From an uncultured Adlercreutzia sp. (GTDB lineage Bacteria; Actinomycetota; Coriobacteriia; Coriobacteriales; Eggerthellaceae), in the NCBI GenBank assembly GCA_902478715.1, contig CABSMC010000062.1:1-16216 (forward strand): a stretch of 16,216 nucleotides of DNA, read 5' to 3'. Positions 1 through 5,187 of the stretch are shown one piece after another (the first letter of the stretch is position 1; each line of letters opens with the position of its first letter). Made by a program: the position numbers and the translations under genes. Below the pieces are notes generated by a model that saw only the letters and a program-made list of their open reading frames with translations, made no database searches and had not been told where the DNA came from.

Positions 1-41
1 CGCACAACGGCTGCCGCCCCAAGAAGCGTCGCCGCGTGTAA
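1..41 (+). CDS. rpsK: 30S ribosomal protein S11, C-terminal end (partial)
   Basis: The reading frame entering the window reads ...HNGCRPKKRRRV and stops with TAA at 39-41. This is the highly conserved basic C-terminus of ribosomal protein S11, a component of the 30S platform next to S7 and S18 that contacts 16S rRNA. Only the last 12 complete codons are present (frame begins at base 3). It is followed 18 nt later by rpsD, which is the standard alpha-operon order (rpsM-rpsK-rpsD-rpoA-rplQ), and this supports the assignment despite the short fragment. Confidence 0.93.
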   Translation, partial: HNGCRPKKRRRV

Positions 42-59
42 CTGAAAGGATCGTACATT

Positions 60-656
60 ATGGCAATCAACAGAACTCCGGTTCTCAAGCGCTGCCGTCA
101 GCTGGGCATCGATCCTGTGGTGCTCGGTTACTCCAGCAAGAAGGAATCCATCCGCCAGCCCAAGCGTCGCCGCAAGGAGAGCGAGTACGCTATGCAGCTG
201 CGCGAGAAGCAGAAGGCCAAGTTCATCTACGGCGTGCTCGAGAAGCAGTTCCGTGGGTACTTCAAGCGCGCCAAGTCCATGGAGGGTCAGACCGGTGAGA
301 ACCTGATGACCATTCTGGAGACCCGTCTCGACAACGTGGTCTTCCGCCTGGGCTTCGCCCGCACCCGCAAGGAAGCCCGCCAGATGGTGACCCACGGCCA
401 CATCTGCGTGAACGGCCGCCGCGTGGACATCCCGTCCTTCCGCGTGCGTCCCGGCGAGCTCGTCTCGGTGGCCCCCAAGGCCAAGGAGCTTCTCGTGGTG
501 AAGAGCGCTCTGGTCTCTAACGAGCGCGTTCAGGTCCCGGCATGGCTGGAGATCGACATCGAGAAGCTGCAGGGCAGCGTGCTGTCCCTCCCGACGCGCG
601 ACCAGATTGATCTGGACATCAACGAGCAGCTCATCGTCGAACTGTACTCGAAATAA
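60..656 (+). CDS. rpsD: 30S ribosomal protein S4
   Basis: S4 is a primary 16S rRNA-binding protein that nucleates assembly of the 30S body. In many bacteria it also represses its own operon by binding a leader RNA. The 198-residue product has the family's usual length. The N-terminal domain contains KRCRQLGIDP. The S4 RNA-binding fold spans about residues 88-150, with RLDNVVFRLGFARTRKEARQ followed by HGHICVNGRRVDIPSF. Only one cysteine (Cys12) remains of the four-Cys zinc site found in some S4 proteins, so this is the zinc-free (C-minus) form. The ATG at 60 is preceded by GAAAGGA at 44-50. It lies 18 nt after rpsK and 29 nt before rpoA, so it is co-transcribed with them. No autoregulatory pseudoknot site was identified inside the window. 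Confidence 0.98.
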   Translation: MAINRTPVLKRCRQLGIDPVVLGYSSKKESIRQPKRRRKESEYAMQLREKQKAKFIYGVLEKQFRGYFKRAKSMEGQTGENLMTILETRLDNVVFRLGFARTRKEARQMVTHGHICVNGRRVDIPSFRVRPGELVSVAPKAKELLVVKSALVSNERVQVPAWLEIDIEKLQGSVLSLPTRDQIDLDINEQLIVELYSK

Positions 657-685
657 TCGCGACTTTTTTAGGAGGCTACCCATAC

Positions 686-1636
686 ATGACAGAGTTCATG
701 AGGCCTACCGTTACTACGGAGGAAGTCAACGACACCGTTGCCCGCTACATCGTCGAGCCGCTCGAGCGCGGCTATGGCAACACGCTGGGCAACTCCATGC
801 GTCGCGTGCTGCTCTCCTCGCTGGACGGGGCTAAGGCCACCGCCATCCAGATCGAGGGCGTCCAGCACGAGTTCACTACCGCGGAAGGCGTCATCGAGGA
901 CATCGCCGATATCGTGCTGAACGTGAAGGGCCTGGTGTTCTCCCAGGTGTCCGACGAGGCCGACGAGGCGACCGCGCACGTGTTCGCCGAGGGCCCCTGC
1001 ACGGTGACCGGCGCCGATCTGGAGGTGCCGGGCCAGTTCAATCTGGTGAACCCCGATCACGTCATCGCCACGGTTGCCGACGGCGGCCAGCTGGACATGA
1101 CCATCCGCATCGGTGTCGGTCGCGGATACGTGTCCGCCGAGCGCAACAAGCGCACGGAGGATCCCATCGGCATCATCCATGTGGACTCGCTGTTCTCGCC
1201 GGTGCGCCGTTGCACGATGAACGTGACGGACACCCGCGTGGGCCAGCGCACCGACTACGACAAGCTGGTTCTTGAAGTTGAGACCGACGGCTCGCTCGCC
1301 CCCACGGAGGCAGTGTGCCGCGCGGCCAACATCATCAACCAGTACATGGGCGCGTTTTTGGCTTTGGCTTCCACCGGCGAGGAGGAAGAGGGCGAGGCTC
1401 CCTCCATCTTCGCGCCGGAGGGTCAGGAGTCCAACGCCGAGCTTGACAAGCAGATCGAGGATCTGGACCTTTCCGTCCGCTCCTACAACTGCCTGAAGCG
1501 CGCGGGCATCCATTCCGTGCGCCAGCTCGTCGAGTTCTCCGAGAACGACCTGCTCAACATTCGGAACTTTGGTGCGAAGTCCATCGAGGAAGTGAAGGAC
1601 AAGCTCATTTCCATGGACCTCAATTTGAAGCTTTAG
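686..1636 (+). CDS. rpoA: DNA-directed RNA polymerase subunit alpha
   Basis: The alpha subunit dimerises to nucleate RNA polymerase assembly, and its C-terminal domain contacts UP elements and activators. The protein has 316 residues, normal for the family. The N-terminal dimerisation domain (about residues 1-235) includes PLERGYGNTLGNSMRRVLLS. An acidic linker (EEEEGEAPSIF...) leads to the C-terminal domain (about 255-316) with LSVRSYNCLKRAGI and LLNIRNFGAKSIEEVKDKL. The key DNA-contacting arginine falls at residue 265, the same number as in E. coli. The ATG at 686 is chosen because AGGAGG lies at 670-675; an in-frame ATG four codons on (MRPTV) is less well placed. The stop codon overlaps the rplQ Shine-Dalgarno site, implying translational coupling. 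Confidence 0.98.
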   Translation: MTEFMRPTVTTEEVNDTVARYIVEPLERGYGNTLGNSMRRVLLSSLDGAKATAIQIEGVQHEFTTAEGVIEDIADIVLNVKGLVFSQVSDEADEATAHVFAEGPCTVTGADLEVPGQFNLVNPDHVIATVADGGQLDMTIRIGVGRGYVSAERNKRTEDPIGIIHVDSLFSPVRRCTMNVTDTRVGQRTDYDKLVLEVETDGSLAPTEAVCRAANIINQYMGAFLALASTGEEEEGEAPSIFAPEGQESNAELDKQIEDLDLSVRSYNCLKRAGIHSVRQLVEFSENDLLNIRNFGAKSIEEVKDKLISMDLNLKL

Positions 1637-1649
1637 GAGACAAAGAGTT

Positions 1650-2411
1650 ATGAGACACAACAAGAAGGGTCGCAAGCTCGGCACCGACTATAGCCACACT
1701 AAGGCTATGAAGCGCAGCTTGGTTTCCGCCCTGTTCCTGAACGACCGCATCAAGACGGTGGAGTCCCGTGCCAAGGAGATCCGCCCGCAGGTCGACAAGG
1801 TGATCACCTGGGCCAAGCGCGGCGATCTGCATTCCCGCCGTCTGGCCATCGCCTACCTGAACGACAAGGAACTCGTCCGCGAGATCTTCGAGAAGGTCGC
1901 CCAGGGCATGTTCCAGGATCGTCCCGGCGGCTACACCCGCATCATGAAGCTCGGGCCCCGCAAGGGCGACAACGCCCCCATGGTCATCATGGAGCTCGTG
2001 ACCGAGCCCTGCGTGCCCAAGGCCGAGCGCAAGGCCGCTGCCGAGAAGAAGGCCGCTGCCAAGAAGGCCGCCCCGAAGAAGGTCGCCAAGAAGGCCGACA
2101 AGTCCGAGGAGCTCGCCGAGGATCTGGGCTTCGAGGCCGACGGCACCGTCGAGCAGATCGAGGCTGTGGACGCCGCCGAGGCCGTTGCCGAGAACGGCGC
2201 CGAGCTGACCGATGCCGAGAAGGTCGAGGCCGTCGAGGAGAAGAAGGCCGAGGAGGCCGAGGCGTTCCGCGAGACCGAGGAGACCGCCGGTGATCCCGCC
2301 GAGGCCGCCAAGGAGGAAGCCGAGAAGGCCGAGGCCGAGGCTGCCAAGGAGGCCGAGACCTCCGAGGTGGAGAAGGCCGAGGAAGAGAAGGCCGACGTCA
2401 AGAGCGAGTAA
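1650..2411 (+). CDS. rplQ: 50S ribosomal protein L17 with long Lys/Ala then Glu/Ala C-terminal tail
   Basis: L17 is a 50S protein near the peptide exit tunnel region. Residues 1 to about 117 are a canonical L17 domain (MRHNKKGRKLG, HTKAMKRSLVSALF, ViTWAKRGDLHSRRLA, GGYTRIMKLGPRKGDNAPMV). The product is 253 residues, about twice the usual 115-130. The extra ~135 residues are low complexity: first a basic block rich in Lys and Ala (about 122-152), then an acidic block rich in Glu and Ala up to the end. Extended L17 tails are known in actinobacteria; this one is on the long side. The AGGAGA at 1635-1640, overlapping the rpoA stop, supports the ATG at 1650. Codon use in the tail keeps the high-GC third positions of the core, so it is expressed sequence rather than a frameshift read-through. 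It is the last gene of the alpha operon. Confidence 0.97.
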   Translation: MRHNKKGRKLGTDYSHTKAMKRSLVSALFLNDRIKTVESRAKEIRPQVDKVITWAKRGDLHSRRLAIAYLNDKELVREIFEKVAQGMFQDRPGGYTRIMKLGPRKGDNAPMVIMELVTEPCVPKAERKAAAEKKAAAKKAAPKKVAKKADKSEELAEDLGFEADGTVEQIEAVDAAEAVAENGAELTDAEKVEAVEEKKAEEAEAFRETEETAGDPAEAAKEEAEKAEAEAAKEAETSEVEKAEEEKADVKSE

Positions 2412-2489
2412 TCGTTCGACTGGGAACTTCGGATGCACCGCGCGCCCGCCAGCCGCAAACGCGGGGCGCGGAAGCATCGTTCTATACCG

Positions 2490-2515
2490 GAGAAGCCGCC
2501 TGAGGGCGGCTTCTC
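2490..2515 (+). terminator. Hairpin terminator of the alpha operon
   Basis: GAGAAGCCGCC at 2490-2500 and GGCGGCTTCTC at 2505-2515 form a perfect 11-bp stem with a TGAG loop, 78 nt after the rplQ stop. The following bases (TGCGTTCTCT) are only moderately T-rich, so termination efficiency is uncertain. An imperfect GC-rich inverted repeat (CGCGCCC at 2441-2447, GGGCGCG at 2464-2470) precedes it. Confidence 0.7.
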
Positions 2516-2533
2516 TGCGTTCTCTCCCCGTAG

Positions 2534-2553
2534 GGGGCGACCTTGGTCGCCCC
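2534..2553. repeat. 20-bp near-perfect palindrome (second hairpin after rplQ)
   Basis: GGGGCGACC at 2534-2542 and GGTCGCCCC at 2545-2553 form a 9-bp stem separated by TT. An alternative smaller stem, CCCC(2526-2529)-GTA-GGGG(2533-2536), shares its left edge. The palindrome follows the rplQ terminator by 18 nt and has no T tract. It could be a second terminator element, a transcript-end structure or an operator. Nothing else recognisable lies in the 337-nt gap 2412-2748 except the weak promoter candidate listed separately. Confidence 0.5.
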
Positions 2554-2642
2554 TTGCCGCAAGTACGGTATGACTCGCGACGCGGCTCTGTGACGGCAAA
2601 GCAACGCGCATCCAACCAGTGAATTACTATCGGCTCGCTCAA

Positions 2643-2671
2643 GTTTAGGTTGCTGCGCAGGCCCATAGAAT
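2643..2671 (+). promoter_or_regulatory. Candidate promoter of the small acidic ORF
   Basis: TAGAAT at 2666-2671 is a good -10 match. The hexamer 17 nt upstream, GTTTAG at 2643-2648, matches the -35 consensus poorly. A start near 2678 would give a leader of about 70 nt that can form a short hairpin (GCAAG 2679-2683 with CTTGC 2694-2698). The same CCATAGAAT string occurs at the moaB promoter (14300-14308). Confidence 0.35.
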
Positions 2672-2748
2672 ACTCCTTGCAAGGGCAACCGATCTTGCTC
2701 CTGCAGTGTAAGTACACGGGTATCGCACCGATTGAAAGGAGCCGGATC

Positions 2749-2973
2749 ATGGCTGACAAGGATACGCTGATGGAGGAGTTCGTTGCGACCGAGGCCGCCA
2801 AGAACGAAGATGCTGCCAAGGATCTGGAGCGCGTCGAGCAGGAGATCGTGGCCGAGGCCACCATGTCCACCGAGTACGATGACGCGCTGGGCAACGAGCA
2901 GGCTGCCGCCGAGGATGCGGAGACTGCCTTCGAGTTCGAGCAGGCCGAGATTGCGGCCGAGCAATCGCTCTAG
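2749..2973 (+). CDS. Small acidic hypothetical protein (74 aa)
   Basis: I do not recognise this protein. The ATG at 2749 has a strong Shine-Dalgarno site (GAAAGGAG at 2734-2741, 7 nt upstream), so I prefer it to the longer frame opening at 2650, whose extra residues lack such a site. The 74-residue product is very acidic and almost wholly predicted helical (many Glu, Ala, Asp; one Phe-rich patch AFEFEQ near residue 64). It has no cysteine, signal peptide or membrane segment. It stands alone between the alpha-operon hairpins and the strong terminator at 3098. Its Ala/Glu composition resembles the acidic tail of L17 just upstream, but I see no clear repeated segment to prove a common origin. 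The RBS, codon bias and isolation between terminators make it a probable real gene. Confidence 0.65.
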   Translation: MADKDTLMEEFVATEAAKNEDAAKDLERVEQEIVAEATMSTEYDDALGNEQAAAEDAETAFEFEQAEIAAEQSL

Positions 2974-3097
2974 AACGATATGCGGGCCGCACGGCTCGCC
3001 GATTTGAGGTCGGTTCGCTAACTCACCGGCTTCGAAACGACTCCACCATGCCTGGGCTCTTCCTTAACAGGAGCCCGCGGGATGGCTTGAAGGGACT

Positions 3098-3137
3098 AAA
3101 AGGAAGCGCCTCCTTGAGCAAGGGGGCGCTTCCTTTT
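3098..3137. terminator. Very strong bidirectional intrinsic terminator
   Basis: AAAAGGAAGCGCCTCCTT (3098-3115) pairs with 3120-3137 to make an 18-bp stem with one G-T wobble and a GAGC tetraloop. The core GGAAGCGCC/GGCGCTTCC is perfect, and the outer A/T pairs supply a T tract on both strands (CCTTTTGCG forward). It closes the transcript of the small acidic ORF and insulates ecfT. The 124 nt between 2974 and 3097 hold no gene that I can see, only an 8-bp hairpin around GGGCTC(3054-3059)/GAGCCC(3071-3076). Confidence 0.9.
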
Positions 3138-3199
3138 GCGTATCTGCACAAAACGTGCGCGCGAACAGTGGCGTGGCCGATGGGGGAGGGGCGGTGCCC

Positions 3200-3226
3200 T
3201 TGACGATGGGCGCTCTGTGGGATACT
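3200..3226 (+). promoter_or_regulatory. ecfT promoter with extended -10, abutting the start codon
   Basis: TTGACG at 3200-3205 (five of six to the -35 consensus) is followed after 15 nt by GATACT at 3221-3226, preceded by TGG (extended -10 pattern TGN). The expected transcription start, about 7 nt after the -10, coincides with the ATG at 3233. Confidence 0.55.
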
Positions 3227-3232
3227 GGCGAC

Positions 3233-4054
3233 ATGAAAAAAGCCCCGACATACTCTGCCGAATCCGAGAAGAAGGATGGCGCCCGCGCTCGCGCCGATGG
3301 CGCGGAACGCAGCGGCGGCGAAGCTCGGCGTGTTGTGCCCATCGGTGCGAGGGGGGCGTTGCGGGGTCTGGATGCTCGCGTGAAAATCGCGCTGATGTTA
3401 GCCTACTCTGCGGCGCTTTTCTGCGCCGAGAGCCTTGCGGGCCTGGGTGTGGCGGCTGCGCTGCTTGCGGTGGTGGCGCTTTTTGGGCGCGTGCCTCTTG
3501 TCCGCTTGCTGCGCGAAGGGGCTTTCGCCTACCTCATTGTCGGTTTTCTGCTCGTCTACAACATCGTCGCGTTTGGCTGGCTCGCGGGGGTTGCGGTGGC
3601 GGCGCGGTTGGTTCTGTTGGTGTGGGCGAGTCTTTTGCTCATGGCGCTTTCCGCACCCATGGAGCTTTCCGAGGCGCTGCGCCGGCTGCTTTCCCCTTTG
3701 GGCCGCCTGGGCCTGCCCGTGCGCGATTTCACGACGTCGCTTTCCATTGCCCTGCGGTTCATGCCTCTTTTTGCCGAGGAGCTGGGGGCGGTGAGGGCCG
3801 CCCAGGCCTCACGGGGAGCCGCTTTCGAAGACGGGGGGATCGTGCGCCGCCTGAGGGCCTACGGCGGTCTCATGGTGCCCCTGTTTGTGGGGCTCTTCCG
3901 CCGGGCCGATCGTTTGGCATCAGCCATGGAGGCGCGCTGCTATGGGGCTTCCGGCGAACCGACGTCGCTCGACGGGCGTCGCTTCTCCTTTGGCGACGGG
4001 GCGGCCCTCCTCTTCGGCGTTGCTGCCTGCGCCGCCTTCGCGCTTATTCCCTAG
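3233..4054 (+). CDS. ecfT: ECF transporter transmembrane (T) component
   Basis: EcfT is the membrane scaffold of energy-coupling factor vitamin/metal importers; it links a substrate-binding S component to two EcfA ATPases. The 273-residue product has a polar, charged N-terminus (1-48), then about five hydrophobic segments starting at DARVKIALMLAYSAALF. The two cytoplasmic coupling helices carry the signatures AAQASRGAAF (about 189-198) and AMEARCYG (231-238). In the second, Cys replaces the usual Gly of the A-R-G motif. Starts at 3155 (GTG) and 3206 (ATG) are in frame but lack convincing ribosome sites. The ATG at 3233 sits exactly where transcription should begin from the TTGACG/GATACT promoter, suggesting a leaderless mRNA. 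No ecfA, S-component or truA gene is adjacent, unlike the rplQ-ecfA-ecfA-ecfT-truA cluster of many Gram-positives. The transported substrate cannot be inferred. Confidence 0.85.
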   Translation: MKKAPTYSAESEKKDGARARADGAERSGGEARRVVPIGARGALRGLDARVKIALMLAYSAALFCAESLAGLGVAAALLAVVALFGRVPLVRLLREGAFAYLIVGFLLVYNIVAFGWLAGVAVAARLVLLVWASLLLMALSAPMELSEALRRLLSPLGRLGLPVRDFTTSLSIALRFMPLFAEELGAVRAAQASRGAAFEDGGIVRRLRAYGGLMVPLFVGLFRRADRLASAMEARCYGASGEPTSLDGRRFSFGDGAALLFGVAACAAFALIP

Positions 4055-5037
4055 GAGCTTGCGACAAGGTCGCTGTCGTCCTCGTCGACTATCGGAATGC
4101 TGCGCGACTTAGGGGCGTCAAGCGACTCGGCCGCCTTTAGGAGCTTTTCGCTCTTTGCCCGTGTCGGTGCCAGCTCGCTTAAGAGGATGGCGGCGAAAAT
4201 GAGGACGAAGCCCGCGGCCATGCGCCCCGTAACCACCTCGCCGTAGAACAGCACGCTGGCCAGCACGCCGAAGACCGATTCCAACGACAGCAGAAGCGAC
4301 CCTTGGGCCGGAGAGACGTGGGCGAGCCCCACATTCTGGAAGAGATAGCACAGCCCCGAGGCAAACACCACGAGGTAGAACAGGTTGAAGGCGAACTCCG
4401 GCGTGAGAGCCTCCAGGTTCGGCGCCGGCTCGGTGAGTGCACCGACCACGAGCCCCATGAGGCCACCGAAGAGGAACTGGTACACAGTGAGGGCGAGTAC
4501 GTTGAAGTGCTCGGAGTAGCGTGAGATAGCGATGATCTGCGCCGCGAAGAAAACGGCGCACAGAAGCGTCATGGCATCGCCGAACTCGAAGGAAAGGGAG
4601 CTGGTCGTGAGCGACACGAGCCCGATGCCGACGATGCACATTCCCGCAGCGCCCACGTTGGCGAGGGTGGGACGCTTGCCGGCGACGACCCACAGCATGA
4701 AGGGCACGATGACGCAGTAGGTGGCAGTGAGGAAAGCGTTCTTCCCCGGCGTGGTGTCGGCGAGTCCCACGGTTTGCACCCAGAACGCGAGGAAGGTCAC
4801 GGCGGCGAGCACCAGTCCCGCCTTGAGGCACGGCCCGTTCAGCGTGCCGGCCAGCGAGCGGTGGAACACGGCGGCCATGAGAAGCCCCGTCAGGAAGAAG
4901 CGCACGCCGATGAGCTGGGCCGGGGGCAGCACGTCCACGGCGTCCTTCATCACCACGAAGGCGAACCCCCAAATAATGGTGGCCGCCAACAGCATGAGCT
5001 TGCACACGAAGCCCGGGATATGTCTCTTCTCAGTCAC
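4051..5037 (-). CDS. EamA/DMT-superfamily membrane permease
   Basis: This is a drug/metabolite-transporter-type protein with two EamA repeats and about ten membrane helices; substrates of the family range from amino acids to nucleotide sugars and cannot be told here. Repeat 1 covers roughly residues 10-145 (IIWGFAFVVMKD, LIGVRFFLTG, TTPGKNAFLTATYCVIVPFM). Repeat 2 covers 153-290 (FGDAMTLLCAVFFAAQIIA, GSLLLSLESVFGVLASVLFYGE, the last being the typical EamA motif with Glu253 and Glu267). A charged cytoplasmic tail (KSEKLLK...VDEDDSDLVASS) follows. The start is a GTG at 5037-5035. A perfect TATAAT lies 8 nt upstream on the same strand, leaving almost no leader, and no good Shine-Dalgarno sequence is seen. 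The stop codon overlaps that of convergent ecfT within a CTAG. There is no obvious operon partner. Confidence 0.92.
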   Translation of the reverse strand: MTEKRHIPGFVCKLMLLAATIIWGFAFVVMKDAVDVLPPAQLIGVRFFLTGLLMAAVFHRSLAGTLNGPCLKAGLVLAAVTFLAFWVQTVGLADTTPGKNAFLTATYCVIVPFMLWVVAGKRPTLANVGAAGMCIVGIGLVSLTTSSLSFEFGDAMTLLCAVFFAAQIIAISRYSEHFNVLALTVYQFLFGGLMGLVVGALTEPAPNLEALTPEFAFNLFYLVVFASGLCYLFQNVGLAHVSPAQGSLLLSLESVFGVLASVLFYGEVVTGRMAAGFVLIFAAILLSELAPTRAKSEKLLKAAESLDAPKSRSIPIVDEDDSDLVASS

Positions 5038-5045
5038 AGCCTGCC

Positions 5046-5074
5046 ATTATAGTGCGGCCTTTCGCGTTTCGCCA
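5046..5074 (-). promoter_or_regulatory. Promoter of the DMT permease
   Basis: On the reverse strand TATAAT occupies 5051-5046, with TGGCGA at 5074-5069 (17-nt spacer; three of six -35 matches). The GTG start codon begins 9 nt after the last base of the -10, so the transcript would be leaderless or carry one or two extra bases. Confidence 0.6.
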
Positions 5075-5118
5075 GGTTACTGCCAGCCAACGGGGGCGCA
5101 ACGGAATCTTGTTGACGG

Positions 5119-5131
5119 GTGCGAGGCGCAC
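5119..5131. promoter_or_regulatory. Short palindrome in the oleate hydratase upstream region
   Basis: GTGCG and CGCAC flank AGG (5119-5131), just after TTGACG at 5112-5117 and before CATGAT at 5142-5147. The 24-nt distance between these two promoter-like hexamers is too long for an ordinary sigma-70 promoter, so the real promoter of ohyA is unclear. The palindrome is a possible operator, but in GC-rich DNA it may be chance. Confidence 0.25.
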
Positions 5132-5187
5132 GCGGCCGGCGCATGATGGAGGCTAAGCGTTGAACCCGACCAGAGAGGACGTGCGCT

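Noticed and set aside
668..1684. Long reverse frame opposite rpoA
   Set aside because: It mirrors the GC-rich codons of rpoA and has Leu/Gly/His/Val-rich content with no family resemblance and no ribosome site.
2035..2400. Tandem DNA repeats in the rplQ tail
   Set aside because: The GAG-GCC-AAG-type repetition reflects Glu/Ala/Lys codons in high-GC DNA; no fixed repeat unit persists.
1620..2894. 424-codon reverse frame across rplQ and the following gap
   Set aside because: It is a shadow of the repetitive L17 tail. It gives a Gly/Leu repeat sequence and runs through the terminator hairpins.
2974..3060. A tRNA- or tmRNA-like 3' end (CGACTCCACCA near 3037-3049)
   Set aside because: No matching 5' acceptor strand (GGAGTCG) occurs upstream, and no D or anticodon arm could be built. 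The CCA-like string looks accidental.
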